This document shows, piece by piece, positions 35,213 to 44,460 of a stretch of 64,000 nt of DNA. How positions within the stretch are numbered: position 1 is the first letter of the stretch; every line of letters begins with the position of its first letter. A program made the position numbers and the translations under genes. Source of the stretch: DATBLE01 sp963841405 (GTDB taxonomy: Bacteria; Actinomycetota; Thermoleophilia; Gaiellales; Gaiellaceae); NCBI GenBank assembly GCA_963841405.1, contig CAWJCM010000007.1, positions 434,001 through 498,000 of the forward strand. The letters are read 5' to 3'. The notes beneath the pieces were generated by a model, which made no database searches, was not told the DNA's origin, and worked only from the letters and a program-made list of their open reading frames with translations.

Positions 35213-36530
35213 CGCGCTCCTCGCCGGCGCCGAAGAGCACGACCTGGCCAGGCTGGACGAGTACCGCGCGATCGGCGGCTACGAGGCGCTCGTCAAGGCG
35301 CGCGCCATGACCTCCGACCAGCTGATCGAGGAGATGAGCAAGGCAAACCTGCGCGGCCGCGGCGGCGCCGGCTTCCCGATCGGCCGCAAGGCGTCGCTGA
35401 TCGCGCGCGACTCGCCGAAGCCGAAGTACGTGGTCGTCAACGCCGACGAGTCGGAGCCGGGCGCGTTCAAGGACCGGCAGGTGATGGACCAGGTGCCGCA
35501 CCGGCTGCTCGAGGGCAGTCTGATCGCCGCGCACGCGATCGAGTCGAAGGACGTCTTCATCTACATCCGCGGCGAGTACCTGGCCGAGTACGAGACGCTC
35601 CAGGCGGCGGTCGACGAGGCCGATGCGGCCGGGCTCTTCGAGGACGTGCGCGTCGTCGTCCACCGCGGCGCCGGCGCCTACATCTGCGGGGAGGAGACGG
35701 CGCTGCTCGACTCGCTGGAGGGGCGGCGCGGCCAGCCCCGCCCGCGCCCGCCGTTCCCGCCCGTGCAGGGCCTCTACAACGCGCCGACCCAGGTCAACAA
35801 CGTCTGCACCATCGCCACGCTGCCGATCGTGATCGCGATGGGGGCGGAGGAGTTCTCGAAGACGGGCGCCGACACCGCCCCGGGAACCGCGATCTTCTCG
35901 ATCTCGGGCAACGTCGAGCGGCCCGGCAACTACGAGCTGGAGCTGGGCACCCCGATGCGGGAGCTGATCGAAGTGCACGCGGGTGGCATCGCCGGCGGCC
36001 GGAAGCTGAAGGCGGTGATTCCCGGCGGCTCCTCGGTGCCGGCGCTGACCCCCGACCAGATCGACGTCCCGCTCGACTACGACTCGCTCGCCGAGCTGAA
36101 GACGTTCTTCGGAGCGGCGTCGCTGATCGTCGTCGACGACCGCTGCTGCATGGTGCAGCTGGCGCTGCGCTCGACGCAGTTCTACATGCACGAGTCGTGC
36201 GGCAAGTGCACCCCTTGCCGCGAGGGAACGCGCTGGATGGTGCAGATCCTCGAGAAGATCGAGCACGGCGACGGCGAAATGAGCGACCTCGAGCTGCTCG
36301 AGTCGATCAACGGGCGAATCCTCGGCAAGGTGCTGTGCGCGCTCGGCGAGTTCGCCGTCTACCCGGTCTCGAGCTACATCACCCACTGGCGCGACGAGTT
36401 CGTCGCCCACATCCAGCAGGGCCGCTGCCCGTACGACGGCCGCTCGTCGATCGAGGGGATCCTCGCGCCGTCGCAGCAACACAGCCATTCCCGTGACCGG
36501 GAAAGGCCGGAGGAGGAAGTCCGTGTCTGA
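35199..36530 (+). CDS. nuoF: NADH-quinone oxidoreductase subunit F
   Basis: 443 residues, the 51 kDa-type subunit that oxidises NADH. FMN/NADH site: LRGRGGAGFPIGRK and NADESEPGAFKDR; RGEYLAEYETL and GAGAYICGEETALL follow. Cluster N3: ESCGKCTPCREGT plus the later Cys in LCALGEF. Start is GTG at 35199 with GGAGG upstream, inside nuoE; longer frames are rejected. One variant: the usual NNVET reads NNVCT. Its last bases overlap nuoG by eight. Confidence 0.96.
   Translation: MALLDALLAGAEEHDLARLDEYRAIGGYEALVKARAMTSDQLIEEMSKANLRGRGGAGFPIGRKASLIARDSPKPKYVVVNADESEPGAFKDRQVMDQVPHRLLEGSLIAAHAIESKDVFIYIRGEYLAEYETLQAAVDEADAAGLFEDVRVVVHRGAGAYICGEETALLDSLEGRRGQPRPRPPFPPVQGLYNAPTQVNNVCTIATLPIVIAMGAEEFSKTGADTAPGTAIFSISGNVERPGNYELELGTPMRELIEVHAGGIAGGRKLKAVIPGGSSVPALTPDQIDVPLDYDSLAELKTFFGAASLIVVDDRCCMVQLALRSTQFYMHESCGKCTPCREGTRWMVQILEKIEHGDGEMSDLELLESINGRILGKVLCALGEFAVYPVSSYITHWRDEFVAHIQQGRCPYDGRSSIEGILAPSQQHSHSRDRERPEEEVRV
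36488..36503 (+). promoter_or_regulatory. Small hairpin near the nuoF-nuoG junction
   Basis: TTCCCG, loop TGAC, CGGGAA, immediately upstream of the nuoG ribosome site. Confidence 0.35.
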
Positions 36531-38679
36531 CGGCTCTCCTACCACCGATTCCACGCCAGTGGAATTGGTGCAGATCACCGTCGACGACGTCGAGATCGAA
36601 GTGCCGAAGGGCATCGGCCTCGTCGAGGCCGCGCTCCACGCCGGGGTCGAGATCCCGGTCTTCTGCTACGAGCCGCGGCTCGGGCCTCCCGTGGGCGCGT
36701 GCCGCATGTGTCTCTGCGAGGTGTCGCCCGGGCCGCCGAAGCCACAGGCCGCCTGCACGCTGACGGCGGCGGACGGGATGGTCGTGAAGACGGCCGCCAC
36801 CTCGCCGATGGCCGCCGAGGCGCAGGACGCCACCCTCGAGTTCATCCTCGTCAACCACCCCCTGGACTGCCCCGTCTGCGACAAGGGCGGCGAGTGCCCG
36901 CTCCAGGACCTGACCTTCCGCTACGGCCCCGGCAACACCCGCATGACCTTCCCGAAGCGGACGTTCGAGAAGCCGATCCCGATCTCGCCGACGATCGCGC
37001 TCGACCGCGAGCGCTGCATCCTCTGCTACCGCTGCACGCGCTTCTCGGAAGCGGTCGCCGAGGACGAGCAGCTGGTCGCCCGCGAGCGCGGGGCGAGCTC
37101 GATCATCGCCACCTTCGAGGACGAGCCCTACCGCGCGCCCTTCTCCGGCAACGTGATCGAGCTGTGCCCGGTCGGTGCACTGACCTCGACCCAGTACCGC
37201 TTCGAGGCGCGGCCGTGGGAGATCCAGAACATCCCGACCGTCTGCGGCCTCTGCCCGGTCGGCTGCAACATCAGCGCGACGACGCGCGAGGGCAAGCTCA
37301 AGCGGATTCTCTCGCGGAACCACCCCGAGATCGACGAGGGTTGGCTCTGCGACAAGGGCCGCTTCGCGTACTCGCACCTGTACGCGCCCGACCGCGTGCA
37401 GGATCCGCTGCGCAAGGTCGGCAAGCGCCGCCTCGAGGAGCTCTCCTGGGACGAAGCGCTCGACCAGGCCGAGGCGTTCCTGCGTCGGGGACCGGTGCTG
37501 CTGGCGCTCTCCGGGTCGGAGACGGTCGAGCAGGCGGAGGCGCTGGCGCGGCTGGTGCGCCAGGGTCTCGGCTCCGACGCCGTCGTGCTGCCCGAGCAGA
37601 CCTCGCCGGCGATCGACGCGTTCCGGGCCCCTCTGTCGTCGATCCGCGGCGCCGCACGGGTGATCGTGGTCGGCGACGACCCGGTGGAGGAGCGCGCTCC
37701 CGTCGTCGCGCTCTGGATCAAGGCTGCTCGCCGCGCCGGTGCGGAGATCGTCACGGTCGGCGCCTCCGGCACGAAGCCGGCCGCCCCGGGCAAGGCGGCC
37801 GAGACCGTGCGGGCGCTGGGCGAGCAGGCACGCGGCGCGGTGCTGATCTGGTCGGGCCCCGGCGGAGCCGGAGGCGCCGCGGTCGCCGCGCTGGCGGAGG
37901 AGCTGGGCGCGGCCGCCGCCTTCTACCTGCCGTCGACGCCGAACGGCCGGGCGGTCGTCGAGGCCTGGCGAGGAGCCGGCGAAGGCGAGCCGGACGGGCC
38001 CGAGCGGATCGGGACGCTGCTGATCTCCGGGGAGGAAGCCGCCGCCGACCCGGCCGTCCGGTCGCTCGCAGAGCGAGCGGATGCAGTGATCGCGATCACG
38101 ATGTTCGCCGACCCGGTCCGCGGCTGGGCCGACCTGGTGCTCCCGGCGACGAGCTATCTCGAGCGCGACGGGACGATCGTCAACCTCGAGGGCCGCCCGC
38201 AGCGCCTGCGCCGCGCGGTGATCCCGCCCGCACCGGACGAGGTGGCCTGGATCGCCAAGCTGGCCGAGCGCTTCGGCGTGGCGATCGATCCGCATGCGCG
38301 GGTGGTCGAGGCTGCGGAGCAGGCCGCGCTCCCCGCGCGCGCCGAGCCGGCGCCGGTGACGCTGCCGAAAGCGCCGAGGGCGAAGACCGCCAAGGGCGGC
38401 CCGCTCAAGCTCGTGCGCTACCGCGCCCTGTTCTCCGGGCCGGCGGTCGAGCGCGTGCCCGAGCTCCGGTTCCAGCGGCCGGAGGCGGTGATCGAGCTCT
38501 CCGCCCGCGACGCGAGCACGCGGAACATCGCCACCGGCGAGGAGGTCGTCGTCCGCTCGAACGGCACCTCGGTCCGCATGCGCGCCCGCGTCAACCGGCA
38601 TTTGATCAACGGCGCCGTCCGCGCGCCCGAGGAGCACGTCCGCGAGCTCGACCAGGCCGTGGAGGTGAGCAAGGCGTGA
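36523..38679 (+). CDS. nuoG: NADH-quinone oxidoreductase subunit G
   Basis: 718 residues, the 75 kDa-type subunit. N-terminal [2Fe-2S] ferredoxin domain (FCYEPRLGPPVGACRMCLCE), His-ligated [4Fe-4S] N5 (HPLDCPVCDKGGECPLQD), a further cluster around RCILCYRCTRF and ELCPVGAL, and N7-type ligands (CGLCPVGCN with a later Cys in GWLCDKGRF). The extra N7 cluster occurs in E. coli and Thermus but not mitochondria. A molybdopterin-oxidoreductase-like domain without cofactor follows, Ala-rich and degenerate. Start GTG at 36523 after GGAGGAGGAAG. Confidence 0.95.
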   Translation: MSDGSPTTDSTPVELVQITVDDVEIEVPKGIGLVEAALHAGVEIPVFCYEPRLGPPVGACRMCLCEVSPGPPKPQAACTLTAADGMVVKTAATSPMAAEAQDATLEFILVNHPLDCPVCDKGGECPLQDLTFRYGPGNTRMTFPKRTFEKPIPISPTIALDRERCILCYRCTRFSEAVAEDEQLVARERGASSIIATFEDEPYRAPFSGNVIELCPVGALTSTQYRFEARPWEIQNIPTVCGLCPVGCNISATTREGKLKRILSRNHPEIDEGWLCDKGRFAYSHLYAPDRVQDPLRKVGKRRLEELSWDEALDQAEAFLRRGPVLLALSGSETVEQAEALARLVRQGLGSDAVVLPEQTSPAIDAFRAPLSSIRGAARVIVVGDDPVEERAPVVALWIKAARRAGAEIVTVGASGTKPAAPGKAAETVRALGEQARGAVLIWSGPGGAGGAAVAALAEELGAAAAFYLPSTPNGRAVVEAWRGAGEGEPDGPERIGTLLISGEEAAADPAVRSLAERADAVIAITMFADPVRGWADLVLPATSYLERDGTIVNLEGRPQRLRRAVIPPAPDEVAWIAKLAERFGVAIDPHARVVEAAEQAALPARAEPAPVTLPKAPRAKTAKGGPLKLVRYRALFSGPAVERVPELRFQRPEAVIELSARDASTRNIATGEEVVVRSNGTSVRMRARVNRHLINGAVRAPEEHVRELDQAVEVSKA
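36548..36565 (+). promoter_or_regulatory. Small hairpin in the first codons of nuoG
   Basis: ATTCCAC, loop GCCA, GTGGAAT: a seven-base-pair stem about 25 bases after the GTG. Confidence 0.35.
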
Positions 38680-39668
38680 ACCATGGTGAACCGTGGTGGA
38701 TCGGGCTGATCAAGGCGCTGATCTTCGTCAACGTCCTGTTGATCTCGATGGCCTTCCTGACGCTCTACGAGCGCAAGCTGCTCGCGCGCATGCAGCGGCG
38801 GCTCGGGCCGAACCGCGCCGGCCCGAAGGGCCTGCTCCAGCCGTTCGCGGACCTGATCAAGATGGTGCGTAAGGAAGCCTTCGCGCCGGTCGCCGCAATC
38901 GACACCCTTTACCTGCTGGCACCGGCGTTCGCCGCGTTCACCGCGCTGACCGCATTCAGCGTGATCCCCTGGGGCGAGGGCTGGCAGATCTGGCACTACC
39001 ACGTGAACGGCGAGATCGCCGACGTCCCGATCTCGCTGATCCTGATCTTCGCGCTCGGCTCGCTGGGGATCTACGGGTTCATCATCGGCGGCTGGGCGTC
39101 GGAGTCGAAGTACTCGCTGCTCGGGTCGATGCGGACCTGCGCGCAGATGGTCTCGTACGAGGTCTCGCTGGCGCTGTCCGTGCTCGGTGTCGTGCTGATG
39201 GCGCACACGCTCTCGCTCTCCGGGATCGTCGAGGCGCAGGTGAACGACTGGTGGTACGCGGCCCCGCAGTTCGTCGGGCTCATCTGCTTCTTCATCGCCG
39301 GCGTCGCCGAGACGAACCGGCCGCCGTTCGACCTCCCCGAGGCCGACACCGAGCTCGTCGGCGGCTATTCGACCGAGTACTCCGGGATGCGCTGGGGCCT
39401 GTTCCAGATGGCCGAGTACGTGAACGTGATCGTCCTTTCGGCGCTGGGGGTCACGCTCTTCTTCGGTGGCTGGGAAGGCCCGTGGGCCCCGCTCGGGCCG
39501 CTGTGGTTCTTCATCAAGCTCGTCCTCGCGATCTCGGTCTTCATCTGGCTGCGGGCGACGCTGCCTCGCCTCCGCTACGACCAGCTGATGCGCTTCGGCT
39601 GGAAGGTCCTGCTGCCGGTGGCGACGATCAACGCCGTGATCACGGCGCTCTTCGTGGTGATCTTTTGA
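38676..39668 (+). CDS. nuoH: NADH-quinone oxidoreductase subunit H
   Basis: 330 residues, eight-helix membrane subunit linking the quinone site to the proton channels. Conserved: YERKLLARMQRRLGPNRAGP near the N terminus, SKYSLLGSMRTCAQMVSYEV and GVAETNRPPFDLPEADTELV (charged quinone-tunnel loop). GTG start at 38676 overlaps the nuoG stop (GTGA); the 659-codon open frame upstream is antisense-like shadow. Confidence 0.96.
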   Translation: MNHGEPWWIGLIKALIFVNVLLISMAFLTLYERKLLARMQRRLGPNRAGPKGLLQPFADLIKMVRKEAFAPVAAIDTLYLLAPAFAAFTALTAFSVIPWGEGWQIWHYHVNGEIADVPISLILIFALGSLGIYGFIIGGWASESKYSLLGSMRTCAQMVSYEVSLALSVLGVVLMAHTLSLSGIVEAQVNDWWYAAPQFVGLICFFIAGVAETNRPPFDLPEADTELVGGYSTEYSGMRWGLFQMAEYVNVIVLSALGVTLFFGGWEGPWAPLGPLWFFIKLVLAISVFIWLRATLPRLRYDQLMRFGWKVLLPVATINAVITALFVVIF

Positions 39669-40162
39669 GCCCGCAGCCGATCGACTCGCTGAAGGGCTTC
39701 GCCGTCACCTTCGGCCAGCTGTTCAAGAAGCCCATCACGCAGCAGTACCCGGAGTACAAGCGACCCGTCTACCCGCGGTTCCGCGGCCGCCACCGCCTGC
39801 ACGTGCACGAGAACGGCCTGGAGAAGTGCGTCGGCTGCTCACTCTGTGCCGCCGCCTGCCCGGCCGACTGCATCCGGGTGGTCGCCGCCGAGAACACCGC
39901 CGAGAACCGCGTCTCCGCGGGCGAGCGCTACGCGCGGATCTACGAGATCAACATGAGTCGCTGCATCTTCTGCGGCTACTGCGAGCTCGCGTGCCCGTTC
40001 GATGCCATCACCCTCGGCAACGACTTCGAGATCTCCGAGTACTCGCGCGACGACCTGATCTACACGAAGGACATGCTCCTCGCCGAGCCGATCAAGCGCG
40101 TGCCGGTCGCCGACCCGGACGATTTCGACACGCCCATTCCCTACTACGAGACGGCGTCATGA
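39665..40162 (+). CDS. nuoI: NADH-quinone oxidoreductase subunit I
   Basis: 165 residues with two [4Fe-4S] ferredoxin motifs carrying N6a and N6b: CVGCSLCAAACPADC and CIFCGYCELACPFD. The start is TTG at 39665 overlapping the nuoH stop (TTGA). The N terminus (SPQPIDSLKGFAVTFGQLFK) is the usual amphipathic membrane-edge helix. Confidence 0.95.
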   Translation: MSPQPIDSLKGFAVTFGQLFKKPITQQYPEYKRPVYPRFRGRHRLHVHENGLEKCVGCSLCAAACPADCIRVVAAENTAENRVSAGERYARIYEINMSRCIFCGYCELACPFDAITLGNDFEISEYSRDDLIYTKDMLLAEPIKRVPVADPDDFDTPIPYYETAS

Positions 40163-40171
40163 GGACCCGGA

Positions 40172-40186
40172 AGATGCTGCGCATCT
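40172..40186 (+). promoter_or_regulatory. Small hairpin between nuoI and nuoJ
   Basis: AGATGC, loop TGC, GCATCT, in the 40-base gap and just upstream of the GGGCGGGA site of nuoJ. Confidence 0.35.
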
Positions 40187-40202
40187 GCCGGCTGGGCGGG
40201 AC

Positions 40203-40769
40203 ATGATCCTCGCGTCGGCCGCAAACAGCCTCGTCTGGGTCGTATGGGTGGTCGCCGCCCTCGCCTGTCTGGGCTCGGGCGTGGCTGTGATCTCGTTCTC
40301 GAACCCGTTCTACTCGGCGCTGGCCCTGATCGGAAACCTCGGCTCGCTGGCCGTGCTCTACCTGCTGCTCTCGGCCGAGTTCGTCGCCGCCGCACAGGTG
40401 CTCGTCTACGCGGGGGCGGTGATGGTCATGTTCCTGTTCGTGATCGCCTACCTGGGCGGGAAGGCGGACACGCCCTGGACCGGACACCTCCCGGCCCAGA
40501 CGATCGCGGCGATCGTCGCGTCGGCCGCGCTACTGGTGGAGATCGTGGTCGTGATCGCCGGCCAGGCGGACGGGCACCTGTCGAAGGCGGCGGACATCAC
40601 CGACGCGTTCGGCAGCCCGGGCGAGATCGGACGGCTGTTCCTCACCGACCAGCTGCTCGCCTTCGAGCTGACCTCCGTGATCCTGCTCGTCGCCGCGGTC
40701 GGCGGCGTGATCCTCGGCAGCCACTCCCGCGAGAGCCCGTCGGTGGAGGGCAGCGATGCTCGGGCCTGA
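40203..40769 (+). CDS. nuoJ: NADH-quinone oxidoreductase subunit J
   Basis: 188 residues, five membrane helices. Conserved NPFYSALALIGNLGSLAVLY and LVYAGAVMVMFLFVIAYLG, the pi-bulge helix 3 that links the membrane arm. The C-terminal part is more polar and Ser-rich. It overlaps nuoK by 14 bases. Confidence 0.94.
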   Translation: MILASAANSLVWVVWVVAALACLGSGVAVISFSNPFYSALALIGNLGSLAVLYLLLSAEFVAAAQVLVYAGAVMVMFLFVIAYLGGKADTPWTGHLPAQTIAAIVASAALLVEIVVVIAGQADGHLSKAADITDAFGSPGEIGRLFLTDQLLAFELTSVILLVAAVGGVILGSHSRESPSVEGSDARA

Positions 40770-41064
40770 CACCGCCGCGTATCTGATCGTGGCCGCGTTC
40801 CTCTTCACCACGGGGGCACTCGGGGTGCTGGTCCGCCGCAGCCCGCTGATCGTGCTGCTCTCGCTCGAGATCATGCTGAACGGGGCGAACCTGGCGCTGA
40901 TCGCCTTCTCGCGCCACTTCGCGAACGGCGACGGCCAGATCTTCGCGCTCGCGGTGATGGCGGTCGCGGCCTCCGAGGTCGTCGTCGGGCTCGGGTTGAT
41001 CGTGGCGATGGCACGCAAGCGGCTCGCGCTCGACGTCGACCAGCTCTCGTCGTTGCGCGGATGA
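40756..41064 (+). CDS. nuoK: NADH-quinone oxidoreductase subunit K
   Basis: 102 residues, three helices. Membrane glutamates used in proton transfer are present: LLSLEIMLNGANLAL and AVAASEVVVGLGLIVAM. The length is exactly as in other complex I operons. Confidence 0.95.
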   Translation: MLGPDTAAYLIVAAFLFTTGALGVLVRRSPLIVLLSLEIMLNGANLALIAFSRHFANGDGQIFALAVMAVAASEVVVGLGLIVAMARKRLALDVDQLSSLRG

Positions 41065-41102
41065 CCGTGTCGTTCGCCTTCGGCTCTCTCCCCGGCGGCC
41101 AG

Positions 41103-41116
41103 GGGGCTGACGCCCC
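41103..41116 (+). promoter_or_regulatory. Hairpin abutting the nuoL start codon
   Basis: GGGGC, loop TGAC, GCCCC, ending on the base before the nuoL ATG. It could hide the initiation region. No other ribosome site is seen. Confidence 0.4.
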
Positions 41117-43000
41117 ATGACCGCGGCCGCCTGGACCTGCCTCCTGCTGCCGCTCGGCTCGACCGTGCTGATCACGCTGCTGGGCGGCTCGATCTCGCGG
41201 CGCACGGCCGGCTGGATCTCGACGCTCACGTCCGGCGCGGCGTTCGCGGCAGCGGTGGTCGTCTTCGCCGAGATGCTTGGCCGGTCGCCCGAGCACCGCT
41301 CGCAGACCTCGACCGCCTACAGCTGGCTCGTCGCCGGCAGCTTCAAGGTCGGCTTCTCGATTCTGACCGACCCGCTGTCGGTGTTCATGATGCTGATCGT
41401 CACCGGAGTCGGGTCGCTGATCGTCGCGTACTCGCTCGGCTACATGGACGGCGACGAGGAGGAGCGCCGGTACTTCGCGTACATGTCGCTGTTCGTCTTC
41501 TCGATGCTGATGCTCGTCCAGGGCGGGAACCTGCTGTTCCTGCTGATCGGCTGGGGTCTGGTCGGACTCTCGTCGTATCTCCTGATCGGCTTCCACCACG
41601 AGCGGCCGAGCGCGGTCGCCGCCGCCAAGAAGGCGTTCATCATGAACGCGTTCGGCGACGCGACGATGGCGCTCGCCTTCTTCCTGCTGATCCAGAAGAC
41701 CGGCTCGCTCGACTTCGACGTCGTCTTCGCGAAGGCGGGCGGGCTCAGCCAGACCGTGCTGGTGCTGGTCGCGCTCGGTCTGCTCGGCGGCGCGGTGGCG
41801 AAGTCGGCGCAGCTGCCGCTCCAGACCTGGCTTCCGGACGCGATGGAGGGTCCGACGCCGGTGTCGGCGTTGATCCACGCGGCGACGATGGTCACGGCGG
41901 GGGTCTACCTGATCGTCCGCACGCATCCGCTGTTCGAGCTGGCGCCGAACGTCCAGGACACGGCGGCCGTGCTCGGCACTCTGACGCTCTTGATGGCCGG
42001 TTTGATCGCGCTCGTCCAGACCGACATCAAGCGCGTGATCGCGTACTCGACCATGTCGCAGATCGGCTACATGTTCCTCGGCGCGGGGATCGGCGCCTAC
42101 GCGAACGCGATGTTCCTGCTGATGGCGCACGCGTTCTTCAAGGCGCTCCTCTTCCTCGGCGCCGGCATCGTCATCCACGCCCTCGGCGGCGAGCAGGACA
42201 TCCGCAGGATGGGCGGCCTGCGCCGGCTGATGCCGAAGACGTGGTGGGCGATGCTGGTCGGCGGCCTCGCGCTCGCCGGGATGCCGCCGCTCTCCGGGTT
42301 CTTCGCCAAGGACTCGATCCTCGCCGCGGCGCTCGGACGCGAGGACTGGTTCGGTTACGTCCTGTTCGCGGCCGGGATCGCGGGCGCGTTCTTCACCGGT
42401 CTGTACACGTTCCGGATGCTGTTCGTCGTCTTCGGCGGCGAGCAGTCGGCATACGTGCGGGAGCATCCGCCGCACGCGGCACACGACCGGCTGGTCGAGT
42501 GGTCGATGGGGCTGACGGTCGCGGTGCTGACCGTGCTCGCAGCGTTCGGCGGGTGGATCCAGTTCGCCGACGTGTGGACGCCGATCACCACCTGGCTCGC
42601 ACCGGTCGCCGAGCCCCTGGTCGAGGCGACCGGAGGCCAGGAGGCGATCGCGAGCATCTCCGCCGTCGCCTTCGGCCTCGCCGGTATCGGCGTCGCCTGG
42701 TGGATCTACTCGGCGCACCGGGCGAAGGCGCCACGCCCGTGGGCCGTGCTCGAGCACAAGTTCTACTTCGACGAGCTCTACAACGGCCTCTTCTACTGGC
42801 CGGCGGTCGCGCTCTCGCGGATCCTCGACTGGACGGTCGAGGGCCCGATCATCAACGGTTCGATCGTCGGCGTCGCCGGCGTGACCCGGCGCGCCGGCGG
42901 CTGGTTCCGCGAGCTCCAGACCGGCCTCGTGCGCGTGTACGCGTTCGCGCTCGCCGCGGGGCTCGCCGTCCTCGTCCTCGTCTTCATCGCGGTCAGATGA
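41117..43000 (+). CDS. nuoL: NADH-quinone oxidoreductase subunit L
   Basis: 627 residues, the distal antiporter-like proton channel of complex I with its long lateral helix at the C terminus. Conserved: YMDGDEEERRYFAYMSLFVF, LIGWGLVGLSSYLLIGF, AKSAQLPLQTWLPDAMEGPT, VSALIHAATMVTAGVYLI (with channel His and Lys residues) and KALLFLGAGIVIHAL. Its stop overlaps the nuoM ATG (ATGA). Confidence 0.96.
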   Translation: MTAAAWTCLLLPLGSTVLITLLGGSISRRTAGWISTLTSGAAFAAAVVVFAEMLGRSPEHRSQTSTAYSWLVAGSFKVGFSILTDPLSVFMMLIVTGVGSLIVAYSLGYMDGDEEERRYFAYMSLFVFSMLMLVQGGNLLFLLIGWGLVGLSSYLLIGFHHERPSAVAAAKKAFIMNAFGDATMALAFFLLIQKTGSLDFDVVFAKAGGLSQTVLVLVALGLLGGAVAKSAQLPLQTWLPDAMEGPTPVSALIHAATMVTAGVYLIVRTHPLFELAPNVQDTAAVLGTLTLLMAGLIALVQTDIKRVIAYSTMSQIGYMFLGAGIGAYANAMFLLMAHAFFKALLFLGAGIVIHALGGEQDIRRMGGLRRLMPKTWWAMLVGGLALAGMPPLSGFFAKDSILAAALGREDWFGYVLFAAGIAGAFFTGLYTFRMLFVVFGGEQSAYVREHPPHAAHDRLVEWSMGLTVAVLTVLAAFGGWIQFADVWTPITTWLAPVAEPLVEATGGQEAIASISAVAFGLAGIGVAWWIYSAHRAKAPRPWAVLEHKFYFDELYNGLFYWPAVALSRILDWTVEGPIINGSIVGVAGVTRRAGGWFRELQTGLVRVYAFALAAGLAVLVLVFIAVR

Positions 43001-44460
43001 CGAGCCACGGCTGGATCACGACCACGCTGGTCCTCCTGCCGCTGATCGCGGCGGTAGTGCTCTGGGTCGTCCCGATGCCGCGGGTGTGGGTCGCGCCGGC
43101 GGCGCTGCTCGTCTCGCTGTTCGAGGTCGGCTTCTGGATCGAGGCGCTCGTCCACTACGACTTCGACCGCGGCGGGCTCCAGGAGTGGAACCACGCCAGC
43201 TGGCTGAAGGACCTCGGCGTCTCGTACTCGGTCGGCTTCTATCAAGGGTTCACGGTCTGGCTGGTCGGACTGACCACGGTCGTGATGGCCGCCTCGGTCG
43301 CGTACGGCGCGTGGATGGGCCGTGACCGGCCGCGCGCCTACTACGGGCTGATGCTGTTCCTGACCGGCGCGATCGTCGGCGTCTTCACCTCCCAGGACCT
43401 GCTGCTCTTCTACGTCTTCTGGGAGGCGATGCTGATTCCGCTGTACGTCCTGATCGGCGCGTGGGGCGGGCCCGGCCGGCTGAACGCGACGATCAAGTTC
43501 GTCATCTACACGATGGTCGGCTCGCTGCTCATGCTGGCAGCGGTGATCGTCTACGGGCTCCAGGCCGGGACGTTCTCGATGATCTCGGGCGGGACGAACG
43601 CGAGCGACTGGATCTTCCTCGGCTTCGCCGCCGCGTTCGTCGTCAAGGCGCCGCTCTTCCCGTTCCACGGGTGGCTGCCGGACGCCTACCGCGAGTCGCC
43701 GGCCGAGGTCTCGGCGGTGCTCTCCGGCGTGATCTCGAAGGCGGCGGCGTTCGGCTTCCTGCGCATCTGCTTCTCGCTCTTCCCGGCGGGCGTCCAGGAC
43801 TTCCGTACGCCGATCCTCGTATTGGCGGCGATCGGGCTGATCTACGGTTCGCTCCTCGCCTTCCGCGCACCGGACATCCGCGGCGTGGTCGCCTACTCGT
43901 CGCTGGCGCAGCTCGGGTTGATCATGCTGGGGCTGTTCGCGACCAACTCGCTGGGGATCAACGGCGCCGTGCTGCAGATGGTCAACCACGGGCTCATCTC
44001 CGCCGTGCTGTTCATGCTCGCCGGCGCGGTCGAAAGGCGGGCGGCGACCGGGCGGTTCGAGTCGCTCGGCGGCATGGCCAAGGGCCGCCCCGCGCTGGCG
44101 ACGGTGCTGATGGCGACCGGGATCATCGCGCTCGCCGTGCCCGGCTCGACCGCGTTCGCGGGCGAGTTCGCGATCCTGGCCGGCGTCTTCCAGCAGGGGT
44201 GGTTCTACGCGGTGGTCGGCGCGGTCGCGATCGTGCTGGCGGCGATGTACGTGCTGCGCATGATCTCCGCGGTGCTGCATGCCCGGAAGGGCCCGGCCGT
44301 GCACGACGCGGCGCTCGACCTTCGGCCCGCGGAACTGGCGATCCTCGTTCCGCTGATCGCGATCCTGCTGTTCCTCTCGGCGTGGCCGGCGTCGATCACT
44401 GAGCGCGTCACGACCAGATCTCAGACGTCAACGGCCGCGGCAGCAGGTGAGCCGAAATGA
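42997..44460 (+). CDS. nuoM: NADH-quinone oxidoreductase subunit M
   Basis: 487 residues, antiporter-like channel subunit. Conserved: LLLFYVFWEAMLIPLYVLIG (channel Glu), AFVVKAPLFPFHGWLPDAY and ESPAEVSAVLSGVISKAAAF. A pair of helices at the C terminus ends in a polar tail. Start ATG 42997; longer frame rejected. Overlaps nuoN by four bases. Confidence 0.96.
   Translation: MTSHGWITTTLVLLPLIAAVVLWVVPMPRVWVAPAALLVSLFEVGFWIEALVHYDFDRGGLQEWNHASWLKDLGVSYSVGFYQGFTVWLVGLTTVVMAASVAYGAWMGRDRPRAYYGLMLFLTGAIVGVFTSQDLLLFYVFWEAMLIPLYVLIGAWGGPGRLNATIKFVIYTMVGSLLMLAAVIVYGLQAGTFSMISGGTNASDWIFLGFAAAFVVKAPLFPFHGWLPDAYRESPAEVSAVLSGVISKAAAFGFLRICFSLFPAGVQDFRTPILVLAAIGLIYGSLLAFRAPDIRGVVAYSSLAQLGLIMLGLFATNSLGINGAVLQMVNHGLISAVLFMLAGAVERRAATGRFESLGGMAKGRPALATVLMATGIIALAVPGSTAFAGEFAILAGVFQQGWFYAVVGAVAIVLAAMYVLRMISAVLHARKGPAVHDAALDLRPAELAILVPLIAILLFLSAWPASITERVTTRSQTSTAAAAGEPK

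Noticed and set aside
36699..38675. 659-codon extension upstream of nuoH
   Set aside because: Shadow frame of nuoG; the GTG at 38676 in GTGA overlap gives the standard NuoH N terminus.
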